A DNA stretch of 17,036 bases, taken from JAIPEK01 sp041685935 (lineage in GTDB: Bacteria > Desulfobacterota > Desulfobacteria > Desulfobacterales > Desulfobacteraceae). Positions 1-8,514 of this stretch are shown here, piece by piece (positions within the stretch are counted from its first letter, which is position 1; each line of letters begins with the position of its first letter). The notes beneath the pieces are model-generated. The model was not told where the DNA came from. It saw nothing but the letters and a program-made list of their open reading frames with translations, and made no database searches. The position numbers and the translations under genes are program-made. The DNA lies in contig JAWLES010000037.1 in the NCBI GenBank assembly GCA_041685935.1, forward strand, positions 1-17,036, given 5' to 3'.

Positions 1-1
1 G

Positions 2-313
2 TTATGAAGGCAGCCGGATTTTCCGTTTGTCCGCATCAGGGTGCCTGCGGTAGAGAATCGCCACATGTCCGATCATGCCGGCCACACAGGAATCGGTTCT
101 TTTTGCGATTTCCTCGGTGAGTTCCTTTTTGGCCTGCTTTTCCTTGAACTCCACGAACCTGACCTTGATCAGCTCACTTGCCTCAAGGCTTTCTTCGATT
201 TCATCCACAAGGGAATCGGTTATACCCTTCTGCCCCACCGAAGCTGCAGGGTTCAAATCGTGGGCGAGCCCCCTGAGATATTTGCGCTGCGATCCTTTTA
301 ATTCCTGTGCCAA
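2..313 (-). CDS. yhbY: YhbY/CRM-domain ribosome-assembly RNA-binding protein
   Basis: A 103-residue protein consisting of a single CRM (YhbY) domain. Members bind pre-ribosomal RNA and act in large-subunit maturation. The family pattern is visible: a GLAH block near residue 15, a GQKG turn near residue 27 (the GxxG-type RNA-contact loop), a SLEASELIKVRF segment, and a VAILYRR strand followed by a basic tail. Length matches E. coli YhbY (about 97 residues). The start is TTG: the frame is closed upstream by an in-frame stop a few codons away, no ATG is available until far into the domain, and AAAGGA lies 7 nt before the TTG. It is the last gene visible in the long minus-strand operon, 15 bp after purQ. 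Its stop codon is at the very edge of the window, so the gene is complete. Confidence 0.92.
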   Translation of the reverse strand: MAQELKGSQRKYLRGLAHDLNPAASVGQKGITDSLVDEIEESLEASELIKVRFVEFKEKQAKKELTEEIAKRTDSCVAGMIGHVAILYRRHPDADKRKIRLPS

Positions 314-328
314 ATTGATATCCTTTTT

Positions 329-1168
329 TTACAAAATGTTCTTTTTCACATATTCAACCGCGTTTTCAAACAGCCGGGTTCCCACAGGTGTGCTTTTGAA
401 CAAATCAGCCGTGTTTGCCTCTCCCCCTTTTCGTTTGAACAGGGATTTCTGCCTTGTCCAGTCCGGGTGGTTGGTAAAATGATTGTACGCCTCCGGGTGG
501 GGCATAAGGCCGAAAACTCGTCCGGTCGGATCGCAGATGCCTGCAATATCCTCCGCGGAACCGTTGGGATTCAGCGGAAATTTAAGGTCCGCAGGGTTTC
601 CGTTTTCATCCGCATACCTGAACACCACCTGGTTGTTGTCAGCCAGCGATTCCAGCACATCAGCAGGCGCAACAAACTTGCCCTCCCCGTGCCTGACCGG
701 AAGCTCAGCCGTTTCAACACCCGTGGTAAAAACACATGGAGATTTCACATTCCCTGCAAGGTGCACCCACTGATCCCTGAAGTTACCGCAGTCATTCCAT
801 GTAATGGAAGCGGTTCGCTCAGAGTAGCTGCTTTCCAGTGCAGGAAGCAGTCCCAGGTTCACAAGGGTCTGAAACCCGTTGCAGATACCGAGCACCAGCC
901 CACCCTTTTCCACGAAGTTTTCGAGCTTGTCTCCCAGATGATTCTTCATTTTGAGTGCCTGGATGACCCCTGCCCCGTGGTCGTCACCCCAGCTGAAACC
1001 ACCCCCGAACACGATTATATGATAATCTTCCAGGCGTTCTTTTCCGTGGATCAGCGAATTGATATGGACCCGGTACGGGTCTGCTCCTGCAAGTTTGAAC
1101 GCATAAGCGGTTTCCATGTCGCAGTTGAGGCCGAAACCGGTCAGTACCAGTGCGTAAACTTTTGTCAT
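329..1168 (-). CDS. purQ: Phosphoribosylformylglycinamidine synthase, glutaminase subunit PurQ
   Basis: Class I glutamine amidotransferase of 279 residues that releases ammonia from glutamine for FGAM synthase, step 4 of de novo purine synthesis in the cytoplasm. The catalytic triad can be read: Cys96 in LGICNGFQ, and His224 and Glu226 in GLMPHPEAY. It is longer than the Bacillus-type PurQ (about 227 residues) and resembles the C-terminal glutaminase domain of the single-chain E. coli PurL. The ATG overlaps the purL stop in an ATGA, with GGAG 8 nt upstream, so the two subunits are probably made by coupled translation at similar levels. The early block is GFGLNCDMET, and the GGGFSWGDD oxyanion-side motif follows. 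I am confident of the family; the naming as a separate purQ follows the split gene structure. Confidence 0.95.
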   Translation of the reverse strand: MTKVYALVLTGFGLNCDMETAYAFKLAGADPYRVHINSLIHGKERLEDYHIIVFGGGFSWGDDHGAGVIQALKMKNHLGDKLENFVEKGGLVLGICNGFQTLVNLGLLPALESSYSERTASITWNDCGNFRDQWVHLAGNVKSPCVFTTGVETAELPVRHGEGKFVAPADVLESLADNNQVVFRYADENGNPADLKFPLNPNGSAEDIAGICDPTGRVFGLMPHPEAYNHFTNHPDWTRQKSLFKRKGGEANTADLFKSTPVGTRLFENAVEYVKKNIL

Positions 1169-4167
1169 ATCATGTCTCCGAATGGTTTGGTAAAAGCGTT
1201 CTCAAGGTCGGGTACCGGAATGTCGCACAAATTCCCTCTGTCAAGCCCTGCAATTCTGAAACTCGAATGCTCATCAGTAATTTTCCCGGCAGCAGAGCAG
1301 GCAAGACCTTTGAAAAGTTTATCAAATGTCTCCAGGTTTTCAGGTGCCACCGTTACAAGAAAGCGGCCTGCGGATTCGGAAAACAGGATCCGCTCTTCGG
1401 CCATGGTTTCAGGATCATCCACGGGGACACTGGAAAGATCCAGCTCGAAACCGAAGCCGCCGCCGACGGCGCAAAGGGCGGCATGCACGGCGATACCGCC
1501 CCGCATGATTGCATGGCAGGACTCAACGAGTTCATTTTCAACCGCCTTTTCCAGAGCCTTGTAAAGTATCCTGAACCGCGCTGTGTCCACCACAGGTACA
1601 TTGACCCCGGTTTTCCCGAAAAGTTCGTAATATTCGGATGCACCCATCTCGTCAGCCGTGGTGCCTACCACGTACACGATATCCCCGGCCATCTTGGGAT
1701 CCATGGTCACGCATTTTTTCACATCCGCTACGGTTCCGGTCACTGAAAACTGGACAGTCTCAAGTGCTGAAACTTTCCTGGTTTCACCGTACTCCCCTGC
1801 AAGATGGCCGTCCACATACATGCTGTCCTTGCCGGAAAGAAGTGGAATACCGTAATCAAGGCATACATCCTTTAGCCCCCTGCAGGCTCTAACCAGCTGG
1901 GCCGCCTTAAATTTTCCGTCCGGGTTTTTCAAAGAGTCGTACTGAATATTGGGCCAGCAGAAATTGTCCACCCCGCCCATGTGATCGAGGCTTCCGCCCA
2001 CGCTGATCATGCGTCTGGCTGCCTCGTCAATGGTGCAGGCCATCATGTGATAGGCATCGATTTTGGAGTACCATGGCAGGATCGCCTGGGAAAAGACAAG
2101 CCCTTTTTCCGATTCCAGCACCGGCCGTATTACCGAGGCATCCGAGGGTATGTTGCGGTTCTTGCCCACCAGGGGCTTAATCACGCTGCCCCCCTGGACT
2201 TCATGATCGTACTGCCGGGTGATCCATTCCCTGGAGCAGATATTGGGTCTTGACAGCAAATCGAGAATCAGTTTTCCATAATCTGCAGGCGCGGTAAGAA
2301 CCGGCTCGGTCAGGCCGCGAAGGGAAGGCGGTATCCATTCTGCAGAAAACTCCCAGTCCGGGAACCCTTTTTCCAGAAGATCCATGTCAACATAAGCACA
2401 TGTCCGGTCATTGTACTTGATATGGAGTTTGCCGGTGTCAGTGTACTCTCCGATCACCGTACTTTCCACTTCATGCTCCCTGGACAGAGCCATGAACTCG
2501 TCAATGTGTTCAGGCCGGACAGCTATGGTCATGCGCTCCTGGGATTCAGACACCCATATCTCCCACATGTCAAGGCCCTCGTATTTCAGGGGCACCCGGT
2601 CGAGCCAAACTTCGCATCCGTTACTGATCATGGCGGATTCACCCACGGAGGATGAAAGCCCTCCCCCGCCGTTGTCTGTTATAAACCGGATGATTCCCCT
2701 GTCCCTGCAGATCAGAAGAAAATCATGCATCTTTTTCTGGGTGTACGGATCTCCGATCTGTACATGGCCTGCAGGTGTATTTTCCGAATACACTTCCGAG
2801 GAGGCTGTAACGCCGTGGATGCCGTCCTTGCCAACGCGTCCGCCGCTCATGACGATGAGATCGCCCGGCGAGGTTTTCTTTTCATGGCTGGGGGCACCAT
2901 TAACGGCTGCAGGCATGATCCCGAGCGCAGTTACATAGACCAGGCTTTTTCCCATATAGGAGTGATCAAACAGGGTCTGCCCGAATGTAGTGGGAACACC
3001 GCTCTTGTTGCCGCCGTCCTTGACTCCTTCAACGATGCCGTCCAAAAGGCGTCTCGGATGAAGCGGCGGTTTCATCGGGCCCTGGTAGTCGAGTTCCCCG
3101 ACGCAGAACCCGTAGCTTCCCATGATCAATCTCGAACCCTTGCCGGTTCCCATGGGATCCCTGTAAACGCCCACGATCCCGGTAATGGCTCCTCCGTATG
3201 CTTCCATATTCGAAGGAGAGTTATGGGTCTCGCCCGTGATAACATAGTTGTTGTTTTCGTCGAACCGTCCCACACCTGCATTGTCCCAAAGCACTGAAAC
3301 CACCCAGTCTTTTTGATCCTTGAGTTCAAGGGTGGGGGCCTGGATGTACTGCTTGAAAAGGCTTTTCTCCACTGTTTTCTCACCGGTTGAAAGGTCGGTA
3401 TAGTGAAAGACTCCTCTGAAGGTGTTATGGTTACAGTGATCGCTGCGTGCCTGGGAAATGTACTCCAGTTCCACATCCGTGGGGTTGTCAAGCCCCACCG
3501 TTTTTCTTGATTCGCGTACCTTTGGATCGTTAAAGTACGCCCGGATCACTGGAATATCCCTGGTATTCAAAGCAAGGTTTCTCTCATCACTGATCTTCTT
3601 GAGGGATTCGTCCGAATCCATGGACAGAACGTCAAAGTTCGGAACATGATCCAGAATCACCTTGGCAGGGGTGACCCTTTCCTCTGTTTTCATCCATTCA
3701 TCCCTGGAAAACACTTTCCACTGCTGGATGATTTCATTGGCCAGAAGCTCTCTTGCAATGGTTTCAGCATCCTTGCGGGTCAGCGAGTCTCCCTTGAGGC
3801 AATACCTGCAGGAGGTATAAATGCCCTCTTGCGGCCCCAGTTTTCTTTGAAGCAGGTCCTCGACGGCCTCTGCCGCGGTACTTGCAGGATTGTCGCGGAC
3901 ACCGGGCCGAAAACCCACCCATACAGCATAGTCAAAATCGATGTCCAGAAACCCTGTGGCTGAAATCTGGATAACCGGATTTGTGAACACGGAATCCTTC
4001 ACATATTCCAGCTCCTCCGGGGACAGGTCCGTTTCCAGAAGCAGAATATTCGTGGATCTTGCATCAGATATTTCGATGGAAAAATAATCACGCGCTTTTT
4101 TCTTGAGGGAAAGAGCACGTGCATCCAGAAGATCCGGTTTTAAGGCCGTTTCAATACAGCAAATCAT
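1165..4167 (-). CDS. purL: Phosphoribosylformylglycinamidine synthase, synthetase subunit PurL (large, with N-terminal PurS-like domain)
   Basis: This 1000-residue ATP-dependent amidotransferase synthetase converts FGAR to FGAM using ammonia from PurQ. The first ~150 residues resemble the duplicated PurS-like domain of single-chain PurL (RPGVRDNPA, then a linker). ARSDHCNHNTF near residue 240 is the substrate-side motif, and GETHNSPS near 312 is a Mg-ATP loop. Two AIR-synthase-like halves follow (DNGGGGLSSSVGESA, later LSGKDSMY and MRGGIAVHAAL). An upstream in-frame ATG (4215) would run 44 bp into rseP. I chose the ATG at 4167 because it begins just after the rseP stop and has a GGTGGG-type Shine-Dalgarno. 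PurL plus PurQ total 1279 residues, close to the fused E. coli enzyme (about 1295), so this looks like the large-type enzyme split before the glutaminase domain. It overlaps purQ by 4 bp. Confidence 0.95.
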   Translation of the reverse strand: MICCIETALKPDLLDARALSLKKKARDYFSIEISDARSTNILLLETDLSPEELEYVKDSVFTNPVIQISATGFLDIDFDYAVWVGFRPGVRDNPASTAAEAVEDLLQRKLGPQEGIYTSCRYCLKGDSLTRKDAETIARELLANEIIQQWKVFSRDEWMKTEERVTPAKVILDHVPNFDVLSMDSDESLKKISDERNLALNTRDIPVIRAYFNDPKVRESRKTVGLDNPTDVELEYISQARSDHCNHNTFRGVFHYTDLSTGEKTVEKSLFKQYIQAPTLELKDQKDWVVSVLWDNAGVGRFDENNNYVITGETHNSPSNMEAYGGAITGIVGVYRDPMGTGKGSRLIMGSYGFCVGELDYQGPMKPPLHPRRLLDGIVEGVKDGGNKSGVPTTFGQTLFDHSYMGKSLVYVTALGIMPAAVNGAPSHEKKTSPGDLIVMSGGRVGKDGIHGVTASSEVYSENTPAGHVQIGDPYTQKKMHDFLLICRDRGIIRFITDNGGGGLSSSVGESAMISNGCEVWLDRVPLKYEGLDMWEIWVSESQERMTIAVRPEHIDEFMALSREHEVESTVIGEYTDTGKLHIKYNDRTCAYVDMDLLEKGFPDWEFSAEWIPPSLRGLTEPVLTAPADYGKLILDLLSRPNICSREWITRQYDHEVQGGSVIKPLVGKNRNIPSDASVIRPVLESEKGLVFSQAILPWYSKIDAYHMMACTIDEAARRMISVGGSLDHMGGVDNFCWPNIQYDSLKNPDGKFKAAQLVRACRGLKDVCLDYGIPLLSGKDSMYVDGHLAGEYGETRKVSALETVQFSVTGTVADVKKCVTMDPKMAGDIVYVVGTTADEMGASEYYELFGKTGVNVPVVDTARFRILYKALEKAVENELVESCHAIMRGGIAVHAALCAVGGGFGFELDLSSVPVDDPETMAEERILFSESAGRFLVTVAPENLETFDKLFKGLACSAAGKITDEHSSFRIAGLDRGNLCDIPVPDLENAFTKPFGDMI

Positions 4168-4171
4168 ATTC

Positions 4172-5239
4172 TTACCCACCGTTGATAATTCTGACAATAT
4201 CATTGTAGAAAACAAACACCATTAAAAGAACCAGAAGGGCGACTCCCACCTGGTTCGCCTTTTCCATGAACGCCTCGCTCACCTTTTTTCCTGTCACGGC
4301 TTCCACTGTAAAAAACATCAGGTGTCCGCCGTCCAGCACCGGTACCGGGAAAAGGTTTATAATGCCCAGGTTGATGGAGAGAAGTGCAATAAAGAATGCA
4401 AAATTCTGGGCTCCCGCTTCCGCCTGCTCCCCTGCCATCTGGGCTATCATGATGGGTCCTCCCAGGTTGTCCGCGGAAATACTCCCGGTGATCATTTTAC
4501 CCACCGCCAGAATAGTCAGCTTTACAATATCCCAGTTCTTTTCAAGGGAAACCCCCATTGCCTGGAACGGATTGAGTTTTTTGTGAAGGACTTCACCAGC
4601 AGACGCCACGCCGATCATATACCGCTTTTCCACTTCCCTGAACTTGTTTTGCGCCTTCTTAAGTTCAGGGGAAACGGTAACTAAAATTCGATCACCGTTT
4701 CTATTTATCAGGATCTCAAGTTCGTTCCCATTGCTCTGCATGATCCGGCCTGCCATATCACTCCAGCTTTCGATCTTTCGGCCGTTTATTTCCCGTATGG
4801 TGTCACCTGATCTTATTCCGGCTTCATGCGCGGGTGTGCCTTTGGTAACCTCCCCCACAACAGGTTTAACCAGATACAGCCCTGAAAACTGGTACAGTAC
4901 ATAAAAAATCAGAATCGCCAGCAGGAAATTGAACACAGGGCCTGCCGCCACAATCATAAACTTTTTATGGAGTTTTTTATGGGAAAACGACCTGGCGAGG
5001 TCATCCCGGGAAACAGGTTTACCCTGTTCCTCTCCAACCATTTTCACATACCCGCCCAGAGGGATGGCGGAAATGCAGTATACCGTTTCCCCGATTCGTT
5101 TCTGTACGATTTTCGGACCGAAACCGAGTGAAAAGGTCTCAACCCCGACCCGGCACCATTTCGCCACCAGAAAGTGGCCCAGTTCATGAAAGAAAACAAG
5201 TACGCCGATGACGATGATAAATGCTAAAACCGAACTCAT
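4172..5239 (-). CDS. rseP: RseP-type site-2 zinc metalloprotease with one PDZ domain
   Basis: Membrane-embedded S2P protease of 355 residues. Relatives cut anti-sigma factors and leftover signal peptides within the membrane. The zinc site is clear: HELGH at residues 18-22 in the first membrane helix, and the third ligand Asp303 in the NLFPVPVLDGG motif at 295-305. GPVFNF at 100-105 is the conserved membrane-embedded loop. One PDZ domain lies at roughly 125-195 (GTPAHEAGIRSGD), whereas E. coli RseP has two, so this is the shorter form common outside gamma-proteobacteria. At least three further hydrophobic helices are visible (100-118, 280-300, 332-346). The ATG at 5239 has GAGG just upstream. 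It lies 12 bp after dxr and 4 bp before purL. No rseA or sigma-E gene is in view, so its substrate cannot be read from context. Confidence 0.94.
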   Translation of the reverse strand: MSSVLAFIIVIGVLVFFHELGHFLVAKWCRVGVETFSLGFGPKIVQKRIGETVYCISAIPLGGYVKMVGEEQGKPVSRDDLARSFSHKKLHKKFMIVAAGPVFNFLLAILIFYVLYQFSGLYLVKPVVGEVTKGTPAHEAGIRSGDTIREINGRKIESWSDMAGRIMQSNGNELEILINRNGDRILVTVSPELKKAQNKFREVEKRYMIGVASAGEVLHKKLNPFQAMGVSLEKNWDIVKLTILAVGKMITGSISADNLGGPIMIAQMAGEQAEAGAQNFAFFIALLSINLGIINLFPVPVLDGGHLMFFTVEAVTGKKVSEAFMEKANQVGVALLVLLMVFVFYNDIVRIINGG

Positions 5240-5251
5240 AAAACCTCGCTG

Positions 5252-6400
5252 TTATAACAGGGACGCAACTTTGTCCCTTGCCCACAGGTCTGCATTAATA
5301 ATACCTGAAAGATCCGGATTGTCAATCCGGGTGTGAAGCCCCATACACTCTGAAATGAGGTCGTATATACCGGTGAATCCGATCTTATGATCCAGAAACG
5401 CCGTAACAGCAACTTCATTGGCCGCGTTCATAACCGCAGGCATGGTTCCCCCGCTCCTGCATGCATTGAATGCAAGGTCCACGGCTGGAAACTTGATCCT
5501 GTTCACCTGCTCGAACGTCAGACTTTCCAGGGCGAAAAAATCCGGGAAATCCACGCCGATATCAAGACGCTCCGGCATTGACAGGGCGAATGAAATCGCA
5601 CCCTTCATGTCCGGTATCCCCATCTGTGCGATGATGCTTTTGTCTCTGAACCCCACCATGGAATGGATTATGCTCTGGGGATGGATCAACACATCAATGC
5701 AGTCCGGAGATACACCGAACAGGTGTACCGCCTCAACTATTTCAAGCCCCTTGTTCATCAGGGTGGCGGAATCAATGGTTATCTTGCTGCCCATATCCCA
5801 GTTGGGATGTTTCAGCGCATCTTCAGGGACAATATTCCCGAAATCGGACAAAGGCCTGTTCCGGAAAGGGCCGCCCGAGGCCGTCAGAAAAATTTTTTCA
5901 AAATCCTGCCTGCGGTTTCCCATAAGGCACTGGTATATGGCGCTGTGTTCACTGTCAACCGGGTAAACAGGCACATTGTTCTTTCTCGCCTTTTCCATGA
6001 CGATCTGCCCGGCCATCACCAGGGTTTCCTTGTTTGCAAGGGCAATGGTTTTGCCGGCATCCACTGCTGCAAGGGCCGGGTAAAGACCGGCAGCCCCCAC
6101 CATTGCAAGAAGGACCGTATCCACCTTTTCACTTGATGCCGCAGCCATGTATCCCTGTTCTCCCACCAGGATTTCAGGCACCTTTTTACCCCTCAAAAGA
6201 GAAGCAAGCTCGTCTGCTCCCGGTTCCGTCATAACAACAACCGTCTCCGGGCTGAAACGGGAAATCTGTTCGGCCAGAAGAGAGATGTTGTAGGCGGCCG
6301 CCAGTATGTTTACATTGAATCGGTCCGGGTGCAGGGCGGCAATCTCGAGTGCGCTCTGCCCGATGGAGCCTGTGGACCCCAGTATGGCAAGGTTTTTCAT
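5252..6400 (-). CDS. dxr: 1-deoxy-D-xylulose 5-phosphate reductoisomerase
   Basis: Cytoplasmic NADPH- and divalent-metal-dependent enzyme of 382 residues that converts DXP to 2-C-methyl-D-erythritol 4-phosphate, the first committed step of the MEP isoprenoid pathway. The NADPH-binding loop GSTGSIGQS is at residues 8-16. LANKETLVMAG is at 121-131. The metal ligands Asp149 and Glu151 sit in PVDSEHSA, and the third, Glu220, in NKGLEIVEA. The substrate loop is SGGPFR, and HPNWDMGSKITIDSATLMN matches the family block. Length is close to E. coli Dxr (398). The start ATG overlaps the cdsA stop as ATGA. Placement just after uppS and cdsA puts isoprenoid supply beside the enzyme that makes the undecaprenyl carrier. 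Confidence 0.96.
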   Translation of the reverse strand: MKNLAILGSTGSIGQSALEIAALHPDRFNVNILAAAYNISLLAEQISRFSPETVVVMTEPGADELASLLRGKKVPEILVGEQGYMAAASSEKVDTVLLAMVGAAGLYPALAAVDAGKTIALANKETLVMAGQIVMEKARKNNVPVYPVDSEHSAIYQCLMGNRRQDFEKIFLTASGGPFRNRPLSDFGNIVPEDALKHPNWDMGSKITIDSATLMNKGLEIVEAVHLFGVSPDCIDVLIHPQSIIHSMVGFRDKSIIAQMGIPDMKGAISFALSMPERLDIGVDFPDFFALESLTFEQVNRIKFPAVDLAFNACRSGGTMPAVMNAANEVAVTAFLDHKIGFTGIYDLISECMGLHTRIDNPDLSGIINADLWARDKVASLL

Positions 6401-7209
6401 AGCACGAACACCTTCAGCATGTAGAGAACAGGAACAGCGAACACAAGACCGTCAATCCGGTCCAGAACTCCGCCGTGACCAGGAAGAATGCTGCCTGAAT
6501 CCTTGATTCCGCCGGCCCTTTTCAGGGCGGAAGCAAAAAGGTCTCCAGCCTGTGCGGTCAGGCCTGCTAAAAAGGCACTGAAAATAATAATTCCGGTATT
6601 ACTGACCGGACCGAGAAAAAATGCATTAAACAGGATACCTATCAGAATCGACGCGGCAATACCGCCCGCAGCTCCTTCAAGTGTTTTATTCGGGCTTATG
6701 GTCGGAGCCAGTTTCCTTTTGCCGAGGTAACATCCTGTGTAATAGGCACCTGTATCACCGGCAAAAACCACCAGAAGAAGCCAGATAATCCATAACGGGC
6801 CCTGTTCAAAACCGTGAACAAGAACCAGGAGCGTCAGAAACACAGGTATATAGACAACTCCCAGGACCTGGCGGGCCATGACATCAAACACCCCGGCCCC
6901 CCTGGAAAAACCGCCCAGAGCGATACATCCGGTCAGGATAAGGTTGGCGGCGATAACGGAAAAAACTGCAGGATAAGAGCCGAGACAGACCAAAACCGGC
7001 ATTGCCCCGCAAGTCAGATAGAACACTCCCTGCATTTTCCTGTCGGCAAGTCCTCTGCATACGGGCTTGACGATATTCAGATACTCTCGGGCGGATATCA
7101 GGCAGACCGCACCGATCAGAACACTGAACGTCAAACGGTCACACTTCACAAGAACAACAAGGAGTAAAGGAAACAGGACTATTGAGGTGAGCCATCTGTG
7201 GAGGAGCAT
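6397..7209 (-). CDS. cdsA: Phosphatidate cytidylyltransferase (CDP-diacylglycerol synthase)
   Basis: Integral membrane enzyme of 270 residues that makes CDP-diacylglycerol from phosphatidate and CTP, the branch point for all bacterial phospholipids. Most of the chain is hydrophobic, with about seven or eight membrane segments. The family signature is near the C-terminus at about 229-254 (LKRAGGIKDSG, then PGHGGVLDRIDGL), whose Asp residues bind metal and CTP. A second conserved block, ISPNKTLEGA, is at 171-180, and GDTGAYYTG is at 151-159. The ATG at 7209 lies 31 bp inside the end of uppS and has GGAAAA upstream. The stop overlaps the dxr start. Length matches E. coli CdsA (285) within normal variation. 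Confidence 0.95.
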   Translation of the reverse strand: MLLHRWLTSIVLFPLLLVVLVKCDRLTFSVLIGAVCLISAREYLNIVKPVCRGLADRKMQGVFYLTCGAMPVLVCLGSYPAVFSVIAANLILTGCIALGGFSRGAGVFDVMARQVLGVVYIPVFLTLLVLVHGFEQGPLWIIWLLLVVFAGDTGAYYTGCYLGKRKLAPTISPNKTLEGAAGGIAASILIGILFNAFFLGPVSNTGIIIFSAFLAGLTAQAGDLFASALKRAGGIKDSGSILPGHGGVLDRIDGLVFAVPVLYMLKVFVL

Positions 7210-7925
7210 GTCGTTTTTCCGAATCTGCGGTTGCGTGTCTTGAAATCCTCGAGGATTTCTTCGAATTCCTGCCGGGTGAAATCAGGCCACAGTGTATCGG
7301 AAAAATAGAATTCCGTATAAGCTGACTGCCACAACAGAAAATTGCTCAGCCGCATTTCACCGGATGTCCGGATCATAAGATCAGGGTCGGGCTGATCTTT
7401 GGTGTAAAGGTGATCTGAAATAACAGCCTCGGTTATATCCTCTGCCTTGAGCCGCCCTTTTTCCATTTCCAGGGCCATGTTTTTCACTGCCGAAGTAATC
7501 TCTTCCCTTGCACCGTAGTTCAGGGCTAGATTGAGCACCATCCCGTCATTGCCCCCGGTCTCTTCCATGGCGTTTTGTACATGCTCTCTTACATCCGACG
7601 GCAGCCCGTAAACGTTTCCGATCACGTTCAGCCGGATATTCTGCTCTTTCAGCCTGGATGTTTCACTGCGGATAAATTTTTTCAACAGGTTCATGAGGGC
7701 GGAAACTTCCGATTCCGGACGAGCCCAGTTTTCAGTGGAGAAAGCGTACAGGGTCAGTATTCCAACACCGGCTTCCCTGGCTGACGTTACAATGGCACGG
7801 ACCGTCTCGGACCCCTTTTCATGGCCTTTGATACGGTTCAAAAACTTCTTTTGAGCCCATCTTCCGTTACCGTCCATGATAACTGCAACATGTGAAGGAG
7901 AATTTTGCAACTCTTCAGACTTCAA
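7179..7925 (-). CDS. uppS: Isoprenyl transferase, undecaprenyl diphosphate synthase type
   Basis: A cis-prenyltransferase, about 248 residues from the preferred start, that elongates farnesyl diphosphate with isopentenyl diphosphate to the C55 carrier used for peptidoglycan and O-antigen. The catalytic Asp18 lies in HVAVIMDGNGRWA. YAFSTENWARP follows, and RTSGEMRLSNFLLWQ at about 186-200 is the C-terminal substrate block. The start is ambiguous. An ATG at 7958 gives 259 residues with a lysine-rich head (PKKKRKF) but no Shine-Dalgarno and a 44-bp overlap with frr. A TTG at 7925 has AAGGA five to six nt upstream, an 11-bp overlap with frr, and a head length normal for the family. I chose the TTG on those grounds. 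Confidence 0.93.
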   Translation of the reverse strand: MKSEELQNSPSHVAVIMDGNGRWAQKKFLNRIKGHEKGSETVRAIVTSAREAGVGILTLYAFSTENWARPESEVSALMNLLKKFIRSETSRLKEQNIRLNVIGNVYGLPSDVREHVQNAMEETGGNDGMVLNLALNYGAREEITSAVKNMALEMEKGRLKAEDITEAVISDHLYTKDQPDPDLMIRTSGEMRLSNFLLWQSAYTEFYFSDTLWPDFTRQEFEEILEDFKTRNRRFGKTTCSSTDGSPQ

Positions 7926-8472
7926 GAATTTCCTTTTCTTTTTCGGCAAAAATTTCATCCAGTTTCTGAATGTGCTTGTCAGTCAGATCCTGAACACTCT
8001 TCTGTGCCTTGAAGCTGTCATCTTCAGACACCTCGCCCTCTTTCTGAAGATCTTTAAGATTATCGTTTGAGTCCCTTCTGATGTTGCGCACAGCCACCTT
8101 GTACTCTTCACAAGTCTGATTTACATTCTTCACAATCTCTTTTCTCCGCTCCTCTGTGAGCGGGGGAATTGAAATTCTGATAAGCTTTCCGTCGTTGGAG
8201 GGAGTCACTCCGAGGTTGGCCTTTAAAATCGCTTTTTCCACATCATTGATCACGGAGGCATCCCAGGGTTTCACAGTAAGAAGCCTGCTTTCAGGAACCG
8301 ATATGGAAGCCATCTGGTTCAGCGGTGTGGAAGTTCCGTAGTAGTCCACCCGGACATTGTCCAGCAATGCTGCAGAAGCCCTTCCGGTTCGGACTTTCGC
8401 CATCTCGTTTTCAAATGCCTTGACCGATTTCGCCATCCTTTGTTCAGTTTCCTGCAACACTTCATTTATCAT
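7915..8472 (-). CDS. frr: Ribosome recycling factor
   Basis: RRF of 185 residues, which with EF-G splits post-termination ribosomes. The sequence follows the family throughout: a start like MINEVLQETEQRM, the KVRTGRASAALLD helix, YYGTSTPLNQMASI in the second domain, and the C-terminal helix rich in Lys and Glu (FAEKEKEILEV). A longer in-frame GTG start at 8481 exists, but AAGGGG then directly abuts it. For the ATG at 8472 the same AAGGGG sits about 9 nt upstream, and the length then equals the 185 residues of E. coli RRF. It is 42 bp downstream of pyrH, the usual partner, and its 3' end holds the ribosome-binding site and start of uppS. Confidence 0.96.
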   Translation of the reverse strand: MINEVLQETEQRMAKSVKAFENEMAKVRTGRASAALLDNVRVDYYGTSTPLNQMASISVPESRLLTVKPWDASVINDVEKAILKANLGVTPSNDGKLIRISIPPLTEERRKEIVKNVNQTCEEYKVAVRNIRRDSNDNLKDLQKEGEVSEDDSFKAQKSVQDLTDKHIQKLDEIFAEKEKEILEV

Positions 8473-8514
8473 AGCAATCACCCCTTGAATTAAAATCCAT
8501 TCGCTGTTTGCCGG

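Noticed and set aside
467..1564. 365-codon plus-strand ORF antisense to purQ and the end of purL
   Set aside because: It is the opposite-strand shadow of two clear genes, has no recognisable domain, and is rich in unusual residue runs typical of antisense frames.
4168..4215. Upstream in-frame ATG for purL at 4215
   Set aside because: It would overlap rseP by 44 bp, and the extra residues do not resemble the PurL N-terminus; the ATG at 4167 with a GGTGGG site fits better.
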